Position numbers and translations under genes: made by a program. 64,000 nucleotides of DNA from Pseudomonadota bacterium (GTDB taxonomy: Bacteria; Pseudomonadota; Alphaproteobacteria; Acetobacterales; Acetobacteraceae), in contig JAJZES010000045.1 in assembly GCA_021845985.1 (NCBI GenBank), positions 124,001 through 188,000 on the forward strand, written 5' to 3'. The notes beneath the pieces were generated by a model, which was not told the DNA's origin, ran no database searches, and saw only the letters and a list, made by a program, of their open reading frames with translations. Positions 36,888-48,861 of the stretch are shown here, piece by piece. How positions within the stretch are numbered: the first letter of the stretch is position 1; each line of letters starts with the position of its first letter.

Positions 36888-37160
36888 GTGAACAAGATGG
36901 ATTTGATCGCCGCGGTGGCGGAGAGCACGGATCTGCCGAAGGCCAAGGCGGCCGAAGTGGTCGATGCCGTGTTCGCCGCGATCGAGGCCGCGCTGAAAAA
37001 GAAGGAAGAAGTGCGGCTCGTCGGTTTTGGCAGCTTTGCCACCGCCGACCGCAAGGCCTCGGTCGGGCGCAACCCGCGCACCGGCGAGGAGATCAAGATC
37101 GACGCCTCCACCTCCGTCCGCTTCAAGCCGGGCAAGTCGCTGAAAGATTCGGTGAACTGA
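36888..37160 (+). CDS. hupB: DNA-binding protein HU
   Basis: A 90-residue HU/IHF-family nucleoid protein starting at GTG with AAGGGG upstream. It shows MNKMDLIAAVAES, VRLVGFGSFATADRKA and the DNA-binding arm RNPRTGEEIKI, ending in FKPGKSLKDSVN. The size and the GRNPRTG loop are typical of HU rather than IHF. HU genes commonly follow lon. The tRNA-Val gene starts 19 bp after the stop and may be co-transcribed. Confidence 0.96.
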   Translation: MNKMDLIAAVAESTDLPKAKAAEVVDAVFAAIEAALKKKEEVRLVGFGSFATADRKASVGRNPRTGEEIKIDASTSVRFKPGKSLKDSVN

Positions 37161-37179
37161 GACAAGGCGGTACGGCGCG

Positions 37180-37254
37180 GGGCGGTTAGCTCAGCGGCAG
37201 AGCGTCTCGTTTACACCGAGAGGGTCGGCGGTTCGATCCCGTCACCGCCCACCA
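37180..37254 (+). tRNA. tRNA-Val (anticodon UAC)
   Basis: A 75-nt cloverleaf with acceptor GGGCGGT/ACCGCCC and encoded CCA. The anticodon arm is TCTCG-TTTACAC-CGAGA (anticodon TAC) and the T-arm is GGCGG-TTCGATC. The D-arm GCTCAGCGGCAGAGC is regular. Confidence 0.96.
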
Positions 37255-37266
37255 CGTTTTCGCCGG

Positions 37267-37293
37267 TTGACCTCGGCCGGCGCGCGGTCTAAA
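37267..37293 (+). promoter_or_regulatory. Probable promoter of tRNA-Asp
   Basis: TTGACC (37267-37272), a 15-bp spacer and TCTAAA (37288-37293) end 15 bp before the tRNA, the usual layout for a tRNA promoter. It may also contribute to nuo transcription. Confidence 0.45.
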
Positions 37294-37308
37294 CGCCCGC
37301 CTGCCGCT

Positions 37309-37385
<77 letters not shown>

Positions 37386-37524
37386 GCGGCGGCATTGCAG
37401 GAACGTGCCAATCCGCCTTCAGGCGACGCGGCTTGCCCCTATGGCGGTGGCCGCGGGTTGCGTCTAAGGTCCGCCCGCGCTGCACTGCGGCATGCCCGGT
37501 TCGGGGCAACAGGGAAGGAAGAGT

Positions 37525-37893
37525 ATGATGGCGCCGTTGCTGGCCAACTATTTCCCGATCCTGGTGTTTCTGGTCATCGCCGGGGTGATCGCGGTGGCGA
37601 TGGTCGGCGGGTCGATGCTGGCGGCGCGCCAGAAGCCCTATGCCGAGAAACTTTCCGCCTATGAATGTGGCTTCGAGGCGTTCGACGACGCGCGGCGGCG
37701 GTTCGACGTGCGGTTCTATCTCGTCTCGATCCTGTTCATCATCTTCGACCTGGAAGTGGCGTTCCTGTTCCCCTGGGCGGTCAGCCTGTCGAGCATCGGC
37801 CTGTTCGGCTTCCTGTCGATGCTCGGCTTTCTCGGCGTGCTGACCGTCGGCTTCATCTATGAGTGGAACAAGGGCGCGTTGGATTGGGAGTGA
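37525..37893 (+). CDS. nuoA: NADH-quinone oxidoreductase subunit A
   Basis: A 122-residue inner-membrane subunit of complex I with three TM helices. The conserved loop [20 protein letters not shown] and [14 protein letters not shown] are diagnostic. ATG 37525 (a second ATG follows) has GGGAAGGAAG upstream. It is the first gene of the 14-gene nuo operon and contributes to the quinone-site and membrane-arm interface. Confidence 0.96.
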   Translation: MMAPLLANYFPILVFLVIAGVIAVAMVGGSMLAARQKPYAEKLSAYECGFEAFDDARRRFDVRFYLVSILFIIFDLEVAFLFPWAVSLSSIGLFGFLSMLGFLGVLTVGFIYEWNKGALDWE

Positions 37894-37900
37894 CGGTACG

Positions 37901-38473
37901 ATGGGTGTCGTGACCGAGACCGCGTCGATCCCCGCCGTTGCCTGGAACCGCGACGCGCTGCCGCGCGGCGCCGAGCAGGACGCGGTGATCAAGGGGATCA
38001 CCGGCGAAATCGACGAGCGTGGCTTCGTCGTTGCCAATATCGACAAGCTGGTCAACTGGGCGCGCACCGGCAGCCTGTGGCCGATGACGTTCGGGCTGGC
38101 GTGCTGTGCGGTGGAGATGATCCACGCCTATATGCCGCGCTATGACCTCGACCGCTTCGGCACCATTCCGCGCGCCTCGCCGCGGCAGAGCGACGTGATG
38201 ATCGTTGCCGGCACGCTGACCAACAAGATGGCGCCGGCGCTGCGCAAAGTGTACGACCAGATGTCGGAGCCGCGCTGGGTGATCAGCATGGGAAGCTGCG
38301 CCAACGGCGGCGGCTACTACCATTATTCCTATTCGGTGGTGCGCGGCTGCGACCGCGTGGTGCCGGTGGATATCTACGTGCCGGGCTGTCCGCCGACGGC
38401 GGAGGCGCTGGTTTACGGCATCCTGCAGCTGCAGAAGAAAATCCGCCGCACCGGGACCATCCTCCGTGGCTGA
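37901..38473 (+). CDS. nuoB: NADH-quinone oxidoreductase subunit B
   Basis: A 190-residue peripheral subunit that carries the terminal N2 [4Fe-4S] cluster. Ligands are in [10 protein letters not shown] (tandem Cys), [18 protein letters not shown] and [15 protein letters not shown] 37901 lies 7 bp after nuoA; an upstream in-frame start would overlap nuoA without homology. N2 passes electrons to ubiquinone. Confidence 0.97.
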   Translation: MGVVTETASIPAVAWNRDALPRGAEQDAVIKGITGEIDERGFVVANIDKLVNWARTGSLWPMTFGLACCAVEMIHAYMPRYDLDRFGTIPRASPRQSDVMIVAGTLTNKMAPALRKVYDQMSEPRWVISMGSCANGGGYYHYSYSVVRGCDRVVPVDIYVPGCPPTAEALVYGILQLQKKIRRTGTILRG

Positions 38474-39095
38474 GGCGGCGCCGATGGCGGCGCTGGCCGG
38501 GCTGGTCAACGACATTCCCGGCGTGCTGTCGGTCAGTGTCGAATACGGCCAGGTGGTGGCGCGGGCGCGGGCCGACGCGGTGGTGCCGGTGATGCAGATG
38601 CTGCGCGACGATCCGCGCTTCGCCTGCGAGCAGATGATGGACCTGTGCGGCGTCGATTGGCCGGAGCGCGCGGAGCGTTTCGAGGTGGTGTACAATCTGC
38701 TGTCGGTGTCGCTCAATCACCGCGTGCGGGTGATCGTCGCCACCGATGAGACGACGGCGGTGCCCTCGGTGCATGGCGTGTGGCCGGTGGCGACGTGGTG
38801 GGAGCGCGAGGCGTGGGACCTGTTCGGCATCGCCTTCTCGGGCCAGCCTGATCTGCGCCGCATCCTGACCGATTACGGTTTCGAGGGGCATCCGCTGCGC
38901 AAGGATTTTCCGCTCAGCGGCTATGTGCAGGTGCGCTACGACGAGGAGCGCAAGCAGGTGGTTTACGAACCTGTCGAGCTGACGCAGGATTTCCGCAATT
39001 TCGACTTCCTGTCGCCGTGGGAGGCGATGACGGCGCTGCCGGGCGACGAGAAGGCGCATGCGGTGCAGGCGGCGCGGCGGGAGGGCAAGCCATGA
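38466..39095 (+). CDS. nuoC: NADH-quinone oxidoreductase subunit C
   Basis: A 209-residue 30-kDa subunit of the hydrophilic arm, separate from NuoD (not fused as in E. coli). The signature [20 protein letters not shown] and [20 protein letters not shown] are clear. GTG 38466 overlaps the end of nuoB by 8 bases; an ATG at 38484 is the alternative start. Its stop overlaps the nuoD start (ATGA). Confidence 0.96.
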   Translation: MAEAAPMAALAGLVNDIPGVLSVSVEYGQVVARARADAVVPVMQMLRDDPRFACEQMMDLCGVDWPERAERFEVVYNLLSVSLNHRVRVIVATDETTAVPSVHGVWPVATWWEREAWDLFGIAFSGQPDLRRILTDYGFEGHPLRKDFPLSGYVQVRYDEERKQVVYEPVELTQDFRNFDFLSPWEAMTALPGDEKAHAVQAARREGKP

Positions 39096-40303
39096 GCGAA
39101 ACCGCCAAGGTCGCGGCGACGGCGACCCGAACGGTCGAGATCGACAGCCACGCGATCAATTTCGGCCCGCAGCACCCGGCGGCGCATGGTGTGCTGCGGC
39201 TGATTCTGGAGATGGACGGGGAGGTGGTGGAGCGCGCCGACCCGCATATCGGCCTGCTGCACCGCGGCACCGAGAAGCTGATCGAATACAAGACCTATCT
39301 GCAGGCAAACGCCTATTTCGACCGGCTCGACTATGTCAGCCCGATGTCGCAGGAGCATGCCTACGTGCTCGCCATCGAGGCATTGCTCGGGCTGGAGGTG
39401 CCGCAGCGGGCGAAATGGATCCGCACGCTGTTCGACGAGATCACCCGCGTCCTCAACCATCTGCTCAACGTCACCACCTATGCCCTGGATGTCGGCGCGA
39501 TCACGCCGAGTTTGTGGGGGTTCGAGGAACGCGAGAAGCTGATGGAGTTTTACGAGGCCGCATCGGGGGCGCGGCTGCATGCCAATTACTACCGCGCCGG
39601 CGGCGTCAACCGCGATCTGCCGCCGGGGCTGGAGGCACGCATCGGCGAATGGGCCGAGGGGTTCCCGAAGTTTCTCGACGATCTGGAAAACCTGCTGACG
39701 GCCAATCGCATCTGGAAGCAGCGGACGGTCGATATCGGGGTGATGTCGGCCGAACAGGCGCTGGCCTGGGGGTTTTCCGGCCCGTGTCTGCGGGCCAGCG
39801 GCGTGCCGTGGGATTTGCGCCGGGCGCAGCCCTACGCGATGTATGACCATGTCGCCTTCGACGTGCCGGTGGCGCGCAACGGCGACTGCTATGACCGCTA
39901 TCTGGTGCGCGTCGCTGAGATGCGCGAGAGCACCCGCATCGTGCAGCAATGTCTGGCCAAGATGCAGCCGGGGCCGGTGAAGGTGGCCGACCACAAATTC
40001 ACTCCGCCGTCGCGCGGCGAGATGAAGCGGTCGATGGAGGCGCTGATCCATCATTTCAAGCTGTTCACAGAGGGTTTTCACGTTCCGGCCGGCGCCACCT
40101 ATGCCGCCGTCGAGTCGCCGAAGGGCGAATTCGGCGTCTATCTGGTCGCCGACGGCAGCAATCGTCCCTATCGCTGCAAGATCCGCCCGACCGGGTTCGC
40201 CCATCTGCAGGCGGTGGAGACGATGAGCAAGCGTCACATGCTGGCCGACGCGGTGGCGATCATCGGATCGCTCGATGTCGTGTTCGGCGAGATCGACAGG
40301 TAG
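39092..40303 (+). CDS. nuoD: NADH-quinone oxidoreductase subunit D
   Basis: A 403-residue 49-kDa subunit that helps form the quinone cavity with Nuo[21 protein letters not shown] carries the conserved His near the quinone, with [18 protein letters not shown] and [14 protein letters not shown], and [16 protein letters not shown] near the C-terminus. The start overlaps the nuoC stop. Confidence 0.97.
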   Translation: MSETAKVAATATRTVEIDSHAINFGPQHPAAHGVLRLILEMDGEVVERADPHIGLLHRGTEKLIEYKTYLQANAYFDRLDYVSPMSQEHAYVLAIEALLGLEVPQRAKWIRTLFDEITRVLNHLLNVTTYALDVGAITPSLWGFEEREKLMEFYEAASGARLHANYYRAGGVNRDLPPGLEARIGEWAEGFPKFLDDLENLLTANRIWKQRTVDIGVMSAEQALAWGFSGPCLRASGVPWDLRRAQPYAMYDHVAFDVPVARNGDCYDRYLVRVAEMRESTRIVQQCLAKMQPGPVKVADHKFTPPSRGEMKRSMEALIHHFKLFTEGFHVPAGATYAAVESPKGEFGVYLVADGSNRPYRCKIRPTGFAHLQAVETMSKRHMLADAVAIIGSLDVVFGEIDR

Positions 40304-40306
40304 GTC

Positions 40307-40960
40307 ATGGCAGAGGGTAGCGCGGACGGCGCCAGCGCCGACGACATGCAGCAGCCGGCGGACTTCGTGTTCGACGCTGCGAGCGAGGCGGAGATCGCCG
40401 GCATCATTGCCAAATATCCGCCCGGCCGGCAGATGAGCGCGGTGATCCCGGTGCTTTACGTCGCCCAACAGCAGATGGCCCGGCACACAGCCAGCGCCTG
40501 GGTGCCGCGCGCGGCGATGGACGCGGTGGCCAGGCGGCTGTCGATGGCGCCGATCCGCGTCTATGAAGTGGCGACCTTCTACACCATGTTTCACACCCGC
40601 CCGATCGGGCGGTTCCATCTGCAGGTGTGCACGACAACGCCATGCTGGCTGCGCGGTTCGGACGCGGTGACGGCGGCGTGCCGCGCGGCGACCGGGATCG
40701 AGGGCTGGGGTGAGACCAGCGCCGACGGGATGTTCACCATGACCGAGGTGGAATGTCTCGGCGGCTGCGTCAACGCGCCGATCCTGCAGGTTGACGACGA
40801 TTTCTATGAAGATATGGATGCGGCGCGCACCGAGGCGCTGCTCGCGGCGCTGCGGCGGGGCGAGCGGCCGGATCCCGGTTCGATGGCCGGGCGGCAAGGC
40901 TCGGCGCCGGAAGGCGGGCCGATGACGCTGATCGGGGACGCGGCAGGGCCGGCGGAGTGA
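40307..40960 (+). CDS. nuoE: NADH-quinone oxidoreductase subunit E
   Basis: A 217-residue 24-kDa subunit with a thioredoxin-like [2Fe-2S] (N1a) domain. Cys ligands are in [11 protein letters not shown] and [12 protein letters not shown]. The N-terminal helical part has [17 protein letters not shown] ~40-residue Gly/Pro-rich tail extends beyond the core. It pairs with NuoF, encoded next. Confidence 0.96.
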   Translation: MAEGSADGASADDMQQPADFVFDAASEAEIAGIIAKYPPGRQMSAVIPVLYVAQQQMARHTASAWVPRAAMDAVARRLSMAPIRVYEVATFYTMFHTRPIGRFHLQVCTTTPCWLRGSDAVTAACRAATGIEGWGETSADGMFTMTEVECLGGCVNAPILQVDDDFYEDMDAARTEALLAALRRGERPDPGSMAGRQGSAPEGGPMTLIGDAAGPAE

Positions 40961-40964
40961 CGCG

Positions 40965-42272
40965 ATGCTGAGCGACAAGGACCGCATCTTTACCAATCTC
41001 TACGGGCTGCACGATGTCGGCCTGAAGGGCGCGCAGGGCCGCGGCGACTGGGACGGCACGGCGGCGATTCTGGCGCGCGGGCCGGAGGCGATTGTCGAGG
41101 AGATGAAGAGTTCCGGCCTGCGCGGGCGCGGCGGCGCGGGCTTCCCGACCGGGATGAAATGGTCGTTCATGCCCAAGCAGGTTGGCGAGCGGCCGCATTA
41201 CCTCGTCATCAATGCCGACGAGAGCGAGCCCGGCACCTGCAAGGACCGCGACATTCTGCGCCACGATCCGCACAAGCTGGTCGAGGGCGCGCTGATCGCA
41301 TCGTTCGCGATGCGGGCGCATGCCTGCTACATCTATGTCCGCGGCGAGTTCTACAATGAGGCGCGGGCGTTGCAGCGCGCGGTGGACGAGGCCTACGCAG
41401 CCGGGCTGATCGGGCGCAACGCCTGCGGCTCGGGCTGGGATTTCGACCTTTACGTGCATCGCGGTGCCGGGGCGTATATCTGCGGCGAAGAAACCGCGAT
41501 GCTGGAGAGTCTCGAAGGCAAAAAGGGCATGCCGCGGCTGAAGCCGCCGTTCCCTGCCGCGGTCGGGCTGTATGGTTGCCCGACGACGGTGAACAACGTT
41601 GAAAGCATCGCCGTTGCGCCGACCATCCTGCGCCGCGGTGCGGCGTGGTTTTCGGCGCTGGGGCGGCCGAAGAACAGCGGCACAAAGCTGTTCTGCATCT
41701 CCGGGCATGTCAACAAGCCCTGCAATGTCGAGGAAGAACTCGGCATTCCGATGCGCGAGCTGATCGACCGCTATGCCGGCGGCGTGCGCGGCGGGTGGGA
41801 CAATCTGCTGGCGGTGATTCCCGGCGGCGCCTCGGTGCCGGTGCTGCCGAAATCCACCTGCGACACGGTGCTGATGGATTTCGACAGTCTGCGTGAGGTG
41901 CGCAGCGGACTTGGCACCGCGGCGGTGATCGTCATGGACCGCTCGACCGACATCATTCAGGCGATTGCCCGGTTGTCGCAGTTCTACAAGCACGAAAGCT
42001 GCGGCCAGTGTACGCCGTGCCGCGAGGGCACCGGATGGATGTTGCGGGTGATGAACCGCATGGTGCAGGGCCGCGCCGAGCCGGACGAGATCGACACGCT
42101 GGAGGAGGTGACGCGGCAAGTCGAGGGGCACACCATCTGCGCCCTCGGCGATGCCGCGGCGTGGCCGATCCAAGGCCTGATCCGGCATTTCCGGCCGGTG
42201 ATGGAAGAACGCATCGCGCAGTATAAATCCTCCGGCCGGACCGCGCGTCCGCTGCCGCTGGCGGCGGAGTAG
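40965..42272 (+). CDS. nuoF: NADH-quinone oxidoreductase subunit F (NADH/FMN-binding)
   Basis: A 435-residue 51-kDa subunit where NADH is oxidised. The nucleotide-binding segment is [16 protein letters not shown], the FMN region is [19 protein letters not shown], and the N3 [4Fe-4S] ligands are in [15 protein letters not shown] plus a later Cys ([13 protein letters not shown]). It starts 4 bp after nuoE. Confidence 0.97.
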   Translation: MLSDKDRIFTNLYGLHDVGLKGAQGRGDWDGTAAILARGPEAIVEEMKSSGLRGRGGAGFPTGMKWSFMPKQVGERPHYLVINADESEPGTCKDRDILRHDPHKLVEGALIASFAMRAHACYIYVRGEFYNEARALQRAVDEAYAAGLIGRNACGSGWDFDLYVHRGAGAYICGEETAMLESLEGKKGMPRLKPPFPAAVGLYGCPTTVNNVESIAVAPTILRRGAAWFSALGRPKNSGTKLFCISGHVNKPCNVEEELGIPMRELIDRYAGGVRGGWDNLLAVIPGGASVPVLPKSTCDTVLMDFDSLREVRSGLGTAAVIVMDRSTDIIQAIARLSQFYKHESCGQCTPCREGTGWMLRVMNRMVQGRAEPDEIDTLEEVTRQVEGHTICALGDAAAWPIQGLIRHFRPVMEERIAQYKSSGRTARPLPLAAE

Positions 42273-42277
42273 CGGCG

Positions 42278-44344
42278 ATGGCGAAAGTCACCGTGGACGG
42301 CATCACCGTCGAGGTTCCCGCCGGCTCGAACGTGCTGCAGGCCTGTGAGGCGGCGGGCAAGGAAATCCCGCGCTTCTGCTACCATGACCGGCTGTCGGTC
42401 GCCGGCAATTGCCGCATGTGTCTGGTGGAGATCGAGAAGGCACCGCCGAAGCCGATTTCGTCGTGCTCCTATCCGGTGGCCGACGGCATGGTGGTGCACA
42501 CCGACAGCCCGATGGTGCGCAAGGCGCGGCGCGGGGTAATGGAATTCCTGCTGATCAACCATCCGCTCGACTGCCCGATCTGCGACCAGGGCGGCGAGTG
42601 CGACCTGCAGGATCAGGCGGTCGGCTATGGCGTGGACCATTCGCGCTATGCCGAGAACAAGCGCGCGGTGAAGGACAAATATCTCGGCCCGCTGGTCAAG
42701 ACGGTGATGACGCGGTGCATCCACTGCACCCGCTGCATCCGCTTCGCCGCCGAGATTGCCGGTGTCGAGGAACTCGGCGCCACCTCGCGCGGCGAGGGCA
42801 TGGAAGTCGGCACCTATGTCGAGAAGGCGCTGAGCTCCGAATTGTCCGGCTGCCTGATCGACATCTGCCCGGTCGGCGCGCTGACCTCGAAGCCTTATGC
42901 GTTCGTGGCGCGGCCGTGGGAGCTGCGCAAAACCGACAGCGTCGATGTGCTGGACGCGGTCGGCGCCAGCATCCGTATCGACGCGCGCGGGCCGGAAGTG
43001 CTGCGCATCCTGCCGCGCATCAATGACGACGTGAATGAGGAATGGCTTGGCGACAAGTCGCGCTTTGCCATCGACGGGTTGAAGCGGCGGCGGCTCGATG
43101 CGTGCTGGGTGCGGCGCGACGGGCAGTTGCATCGCGCCACCTGGGCGGAGGCGTTCGACGCCATCGCGACACGGCTCGACGGCATGCGCGGCGAGCGCAT
43201 CGGCGCCATCGCCGGCAACCTCGCCGATGCCGAGAGCATGCTGGCGCTGAAGGACCTGATGGCGACACTCGGCTCGGCAAATCTGGATTGCCGGCAGGAC
43301 GGTTCGGCGATCGACGCATCGCGGCGCGATTTCTATACCTTCAACACCTCGATTGCCGGGATCGAAGAGGCCGATGCGGTGCTGCTGATTGGCAGCAACC
43401 CGCGCCGGGAGGCGCCGCTGATCAATGCGCGGCTGCGCAAACGCTGGCTGCAGACCAATGGCGCGTTGAAAATCGGCGCCATCGGGCCGCAGGCGGACCT
43501 GACCTATCCGGTGCAGACGCTGGGCGACTCGCCGGCGCTGCTGACGGCGCTGCGCGACGGTGCGCAGCCGTTTGCCGAGGTGCTGCGCAAGGCCGCCAAA
43601 CCGATGCTGATTGTCGGGCAGGGCGCGCTGCTGCGGCCGGATGGGGCTGCGGTCCTCGCCGCGGCGTGGCAACTGGCGCAGGCGAGCGGCATGCTCGGTG
43701 CCGAGTGGCACGGCTTCAACGTGCTGCACACCGCCGCGGCGCGCGTCGCGGCGCTCGATCTCGGCTTCCTGCCGGGGCCGCGCGGGCGCACCTTCGCCGG
43801 CATGATGAGCGGCGGCGTCGATCTGCTGTGGCTGCTCGGCGCCGACGAGTTCGACACCGGGCGTATCGGCCGCGAGACCTTCGTGGTCTATCAGGGCCAT
43901 CATGGCGACCGCGGCGCCGCCCGTGCCGATGTCATTCTGCCCGGCGCCGCCTACACCGAAAAGAACGGCACCTATGTCAACACCGAGGGCCGGGTGCAGC
44001 GCGGCTTCGCCGCGGTGGCGCCGCCGGGCGAGGCGCGGGCCGACTGGACCATCCTGCGCGCGTTCAGCGAGCGTCTCGGCCGCCGGCTGCCCTATGACGG
44101 CATCGAGGCGCTGCGGGCGCGGATGGAGCAACTCAACCCGGTGTTCGCCCGCCTCGACGTCTCGCCGCGCTTCGGCGCGACCGACCCGACCGGGCCGGAG
44201 GCCGGCGACATTGCGCTCAGCGACACGGGCTTTGTCTATGCGGTGGCCAATTACTACCAGACCGATCCGATCAGCCGGGCCAGTCCGACGATGACGCAAT
44301 GCACCGAGATCTATCGGCCGACCCTGGCCGTGGCGGCGGAATAG
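42278..44344 (+). CDS. nuoG: NADH-quinone oxidoreductase subunit G
   Basis: A 688-residue 75-kDa subunit. The N-terminal ferredoxin domain binds N1b ([15 protein letters not shown] and a later Cys). The CDQGGEC motif with a preceding His supports N5, and [12 protein letters not shown] with [11 protein letters not shown] supports N4. A molybdopterin-oxidoreductase-like C-terminal domain follows, with no cofactor function expected. The length is typical for alphaproteobacteria. It is 5 bp after nuoF. Confidence 0.97.
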   Translation: MAKVTVDGITVEVPAGSNVLQACEAAGKEIPRFCYHDRLSVAGNCRMCLVEIEKAPPKPISSCSYPVADGMVVHTDSPMVRKARRGVMEFLLINHPLDCPICDQGGECDLQDQAVGYGVDHSRYAENKRAVKDKYLGPLVKTVMTRCIHCTRCIRFAAEIAGVEELGATSRGEGMEVGTYVEKALSSELSGCLIDICPVGALTSKPYAFVARPWELRKTDSVDVLDAVGASIRIDARGPEVLRILPRINDDVNEEWLGDKSRFAIDGLKRRRLDACWVRRDGQLHRATWAEAFDAIATRLDGMRGERIGAIAGNLADAESMLALKDLMATLGSANLDCRQDGSAIDASRRDFYTFNTSIAGIEEADAVLLIGSNPRREAPLINARLRKRWLQTNGALKIGAIGPQADLTYPVQTLGDSPALLTALRDGAQPFAEVLRKAAKPMLIVGQGALLRPDGAAVLAAAWQLAQASGMLGAEWHGFNVLHTAAARVAALDLGFLPGPRGRTFAGMMSGGVDLLWLLGADEFDTGRIGRETFVVYQGHHGDRGAARADVILPGAAYTEKNGTYVNTEGRVQRGFAAVAPPGEARADWTILRAFSERLGRRLPYDGIEALRARMEQLNPVFARLDVSPRFGATDPTGPEAGDIALSDTGFVYAVANYYQTDPISRASPTMTQCTEIYRPTLAVAAE

Positions 44345-44348
44345 CGCG

Positions 44349-45365
44349 ATGAGCGGATTTTTTGCCACGCCGGTCGGCTACACGCTGCTGATCCTGGCCG
44401 AGACGCTGGCCATGCTGGTGCCGCTGCTGATCGGCGTCGCCTATCTGACGCTGGCCGAGCGCAAGGTGATGGCGGCGATGCAGTTGCGGCGCGGGCCGAA
44501 CGTGGTTGGCCCGTTCGGGCTGTGGCAGCCCTTCGCCGACGCCATCAAGATGCTGATGAAGGAAACCATCATCCCGACCGGCGCCAACCGGGTGCTGTTC
44601 CTGATGGCGCCGATGCTGACCTTCGGGCTGGCGATGATCGCCTGGGCGGTGATCCCGGTGAATAATGGCTGGGCGGTCGCCGACATCAATGTTGGCGTGC
44701 TCTACCTGTTCGCGATTTCCTCGCTCGGCGTCTATGGCGTGATCATCGCCGGCTGGGCCAGCAACTCGAAATATGCGTTTCTCGGGGCGCTGCGCAGCGC
44801 CGCCCAGATGGTTTCGTACGAGGTCTCGATCGGCTTCGTCATGGTGACGGTGCTGCTGTGCGTCGGCAGCCTCAATCTCAACGACATCGTGCTGGCGCAG
44901 CGGCATATCTGGTTCTGCATCCCGCTGCTGCCGATGTTCGTGGTGTTTTTCATCTCGGCGCTGGCGGAGACCAACCGCTCGCCGTTCGACCTGCCGGAGG
45001 GCGAGAGCGAGATCGTCGCCGGCTTCTTCGTCGAATACAGCGCCATGGCCTTCGCGCTGTTCTTCCTTGGCGAATACGCCAACATGATCCTGATGAGCGC
45101 GATGACGACGATCCTGTTTCTCGGCGGCTGGCTGGCGCCGTTCGGCGTCGCGCCGTTCACCTCGCTGCCGGGGCCGATCTGGTTCATCCTCAAGGTCGCG
45201 CTCTGCCTGTTCGTGTTCATCTGGGTGCGCGCCACCTTCCCGCGTTATCGCTATGATCAGCTCATGCGGCTTGGCTGGAAGGTGTTTCTGCCGCTGTCGC
45301 TGCTGTGGCTGGTGATCACCGCGGGGGCGCTGATGGCATTCGGCTGGCTGCCCCATGCGACCTGA
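44349..45365 (+). CDS. nuoH: NADH-quinone oxidoreductase subunit H
   Basis: A 338-residue membrane subunit (ND1) with about eight TM helices. Hallmarks are [22 protein letters not shown] and the acidic loop [20 protein letters not shown], which lines the quinone chamber and starts the proton path. It lies 4 bp after nuoG. Confidence 0.97.
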   Translation: MSGFFATPVGYTLLILAETLAMLVPLLIGVAYLTLAERKVMAAMQLRRGPNVVGPFGLWQPFADAIKMLMKETIIPTGANRVLFLMAPMLTFGLAMIAWAVIPVNNGWAVADINVGVLYLFAISSLGVYGVIIAGWASNSKYAFLGALRSAAQMVSYEVSIGFVMVTVLLCVGSLNLNDIVLAQRHIWFCIPLLPMFVVFFISALAETNRSPFDLPEGESEIVAGFFVEYSAMAFALFFLGEYANMILMSAMTTILFLGGWLAPFGVAPFTSLPGPIWFILKVALCLFVFIWVRATFPRYRYDQLMRLGWKVFLPLSLLWLVITAGALMAFGWLPHAT

Positions 45366-45380
45366 AGGAGCCTGAGACCG

Positions 45381-45869
45381 ATGGCGTTCCTCGACCGCAC
45401 CGCGCGCAGCCTGCTGCTCGGCGAGTTGCTCGGCGGCATGGCGCTGACGCTGCGCTATTTCTTCAAGCGCAAGGTGACGCTGAACTACCCGTATGAGAAG
45501 AACCCGCTCAGCCCGCGCTTCCGCGGCGAGCATGCGCTGCGCCGCTACCCGAACGGCGAGGAGCGCTGCATCGCCTGCAAATTGTGCGAGGCGGTGTGCC
45601 CGGCGCAGGCAATCACCATCGAGGCGGAGCCGCGGGACGACGGATCGCGGCGGACAACGCGCTACGACATCGACATGACCAAGTGCATCTACTGCGGGCT
45701 GTGCGAGGAAGCCTGTCCGGTGGATGCCATCGTCGAAGGCCCGAACTTCGAGTTCGCGACCGAGACGCGCGAGGAGCTGCTATACGACAAGGCGAAGCTG
45801 CTGGCCAACGGGGACCGGTGGGAGCCGGAACTGGCGCGCCGGCTGGAACTGGACGCGCCGTTCCGCTGA
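45381..45869 (+). CDS. nuoI: NADH-quinone oxidoreductase subunit I
   Basis: A 162-residue ferredoxin-like subunit carrying N6a and N6b. Two 4Fe-4S motifs are visible: [16 protein letters not shown] and [16 protein letters not shown]. The length is typical of the alphaproteobacterial form. It passes electrons from NuoG to NuoB. Confidence 0.97.
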   Translation: MAFLDRTARSLLLGELLGGMALTLRYFFKRKVTLNYPYEKNPLSPRFRGEHALRRYPNGEERCIACKLCEAVCPAQAITIEAEPRDDGSRRTTRYDIDMTKCIYCGLCEEACPVDAIVEGPNFEFATETREELLYDKAKLLANGDRWEPELARRLELDAPFR

Positions 45870-45878
45870 GAGGCTGAC

Positions 45879-45910
45879 ATGACACGCATTCCATTCGGCG
45901 AGGCGGACGC

Positions 45911-45914
<4 letters not shown>
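45879..45914 (+). other. Possible 11-codon coupling ORF between nuoI and nuoJ
   Basis: ATG 45879 opens MTRIPFGEADA and stops at a TGA that overlaps the nuoJ ATG (ATGA). A GAGAGG ribosome site precedes it. It fills almost the whole nuoI-nuoJ gap and could carry ribosomes onto nuoJ by termination-reinitiation. There is no homology evidence. Confidence 0.35.
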
Positions 45915-46606
<692 letters not shown>

Positions 46607-46609
46607 GCC

Positions 46610-46921
46610 ATGCTGCCGGTTGCGTTGTCGCATTACCTCGTCGTCGCCGCGCTGCTGCTGGTGCTCGGGGTGTTCGGCATTTTCCTGAACCGCAAGAACG
46701 TCATCATCATGCTGATGTCGGTCGAGCTGATCCTGCTCGCGGCCAATCTCAACCTCGTCGCCTTTTCCGCCGTGCTGCAGGATCTGGTCGGCCAGGTGTT
46801 CGTGATGTTCACCCTGACCGTCGCCGCGGCCGAGGCGGCGATCGGGCTGGCCATCGTGGTGATCTATTTCCGCAATCGCGGCTCGATCCAGGTCGAGGAC
46901 GTGAACCTGATGAAGGGCTGA
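46610..46921 (+). CDS. nuoK: NADH-quinone oxidoreductase subunit K
   Basis: A 103-residue ND4L subunit with three TM helices. The segments [16 protein letters not shown] (with the key Glu) and [20 protein letters not shown] (with a second Glu) form part of the proton path. It starts 3 bp after nuoJ. Confidence 0.96.
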   Translation: MLPVALSHYLVVAALLLVLGVFGIFLNRKNVIIMLMSVELILLAANLNLVAFSAVLQDLVGQVFVMFTLTVAAAEAAIGLAIVVIYFRNRGSIQVEDVNLMKG

Positions 46922-46925
46922 GCCG

Positions 46926-48857
46926 ATGCTTTACGCCGTCGCCGTCTTTGCCCCGCTGCTTGGCTCCGCCATTGCCGGATTGTTCGGCCGCGCCATCGGC
47001 GATCGCGCCGCCCAGGCGGTGACCATCCTGTGCATGGTCCTGGCCTCGATCTGCGGTGTCACCGCCTTCGTGCAACTGGTCTATCTCGGCGCCCCCAGCG
47101 GGATGGTGGTGCTCGGCGACTGGGTGCAGGCCGGGTCGTTCCATGTCTCCTGGGCGTTGCACTACGACACGCTGTCGGCGGTGATGGTGGCGATGGTGAC
47201 CTGCGTGGCGACGCTGATTCACATCTACAGCGTCGGCTACATGAGCCACGACCACAGCATCGCGCGGTTCTTCAGCTATCTCAGCCTGTTCAGCTTCGCC
47301 ATGTTGATGCTGGTGAGCGCGGATAATCTGTTGCAGTTGTTCTTCGGCTGGGAGGGTGTCGGCCTCGCCTCGTATCTGCTGATCGGCTTCTGGTACGACC
47401 GGCCGAGCGCCTGTGCCGCGGCGATGAAGGCGTTCATCGTCAACCGGGTCGGCGATCTCGGGTTTGCCGTCGGCATCGCGCTGGTGTTCACGCTGTTCGG
47501 CTCGATCGAGTTCGGCAGCATCTTCGCCAATGTGCCGGCGCATATGGACGCGACCTATCATCTGCTGGGCCATGACTGGCGCGCCTATGAGGTGGTCGGC
47601 ATCCTGCTGTTCATCGGTGCGATGGGCAAATCGGCGCAGATCGGTCTGCATGTCTGGCTGCCGGATGCGATGGAGGGGCCGACGCCGGTGTCGGCGCTGA
47701 TTCACGCGGCGACCATGGTGACCGCCGGCGTGTTCCTGATGGCGCGGTTCTCCCCGGTGCTGGACTACGCGCCCGGTGCCATGGCGTTCGTCACCTTCAT
47801 CGGCGCCACCACGGCGCTGTTTGCCGCAACCGTCGGCTGCGTGCAGAACGACATCAAGCGGGTGATCGCCTATTCCACCTGCTCGCAGCTTGGCTACATG
47901 TTCGTCGCCGCCGGCGTCGGCGCCTATCAGGCGTCGATCTTTCATCTGCTGACCCATGCCTTTTTCAAGGCGCTGCTGTTCCTGACGGCGGGTTCGGTGA
48001 TCCACGCGATGTCGGACGAGCAGGACATGCGGCGCATGGGCGGCATCTGGCGGCTGATCCCGTTCACCTACGCGATGATGTGGATCGGCAATCTGGCGCT
48101 GGGCGGGGTGTTTCCGTTCGCCGGCTATTTCTCCAAGGATGCGATCGTCGAAGCGGCCTGGGCGGCGCATACCGGCATCGGTCAGTACGGCTTCTGGTGC
48201 ACGCTGATCGCGGCGTTCCTCACCGCGTTCTATTCCTGGCGGCTGCTGATCATGACCTTCCACGGAACGCCGCGGGCCGATCATCATGTGATGCAGCATG
48301 TCCATGAATCGCCGCCAGTGATGCTGGTGCCGCTGGCGTTGCTCGGCGTCGGCGCGGTGGTGGCGGGGTTTGTCTTCCGCGACCAGCTCATCGGCGCCGA
48401 CTGGCAGGCGTTCTGGGGCAGCTCCATTCAGATCGCGCCGGGCAACCATGTGCTGCGCGACATGGAGGATCTGCCGGCCTGGGTGACGCTGTCGCCGAGC
48501 GTGCTCGGTCTGCTCGGCATCGCCACCGCCTATCTGTTCTACATGATCCGGCCGGAAATCCCGCCGCGTCTGGCCGCGGCATTCCCGGCCGGCTATCGGT
48601 TCCTGCTGAACAAATGGTATTTCGATGAGCTGTACGGGGTGGTCCTGGTGGCGCCGTTCCGGGCGCTGGCGCGGCTGCTGTGGCAGGTCGGCGATGTCAC
48701 CCTCATCGACGGCGTGCCGAATGGTCTGGCGGCGCTGACCGCCGGCGGCTCGGCCCGCGTGGTCCGGCTGCAGACCGGCTCGATCGCCGTGTACGCCTTC
48801 TCGATGCTGATCGGCCTCGTTGTGCTGGTCAGCGTCTTCCTGCTTTTTCTGCGGTGA
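46926..48857 (+). CDS. nuoL: NADH-quinone oxidoreductase subunit L
   Basis: A 643-residue ND5 antiporter-like subunit with about 16 TM helices and the long lateral helix at the C-terminus. Markers include [40 protein letters not shown] and [19 protein letters not shown]. It pumps protons at the distal tip of the membrane arm. It ends 4 bp before nuoM. Confidence 0.97.
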   Translation: MLYAVAVFAPLLGSAIAGLFGRAIGDRAAQAVTILCMVLASICGVTAFVQLVYLGAPSGMVVLGDWVQAGSFHVSWALHYDTLSAVMVAMVTCVATLIHIYSVGYMSHDHSIARFFSYLSLFSFAMLMLVSADNLLQLFFGWEGVGLASYLLIGFWYDRPSACAAAMKAFIVNRVGDLGFAVGIALVFTLFGSIEFGSIFANVPAHMDATYHLLGHDWRAYEVVGILLFIGAMGKSAQIGLHVWLPDAMEGPTPVSALIHAATMVTAGVFLMARFSPVLDYAPGAMAFVTFIGATTALFAATVGCVQNDIKRVIAYSTCSQLGYMFVAAGVGAYQASIFHLLTHAFFKALLFLTAGSVIHAMSDEQDMRRMGGIWRLIPFTYAMMWIGNLALGGVFPFAGYFSKDAIVEAAWAAHTGIGQYGFWCTLIAAFLTAFYSWRLLIMTFHGTPRADHHVMQHVHESPPVMLVPLALLGVGAVVAGFVFRDQLIGADWQAFWGSSIQIAPGNHVLRDMEDLPAWVTLSPSVLGLLGIATAYLFYMIRPEIPPRLAAAFPAGYRFLLNKWYFDELYGVVLVAPFRALARLLWQVGDVTLIDGVPNGLAALTAGGSARVVRLQTGSIAVYAFSMLIGLVVLVSVFLLFLR

Positions 48858-48861
48858 GACC

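Noticed and set aside
41984-44368. A 794-codon antisense frame opposite nuoF-nuoG
   Set aside because: It is a shadow of the sense genes: no start context, no homology, and a composition typical of antisense frames in high-GC DNA.
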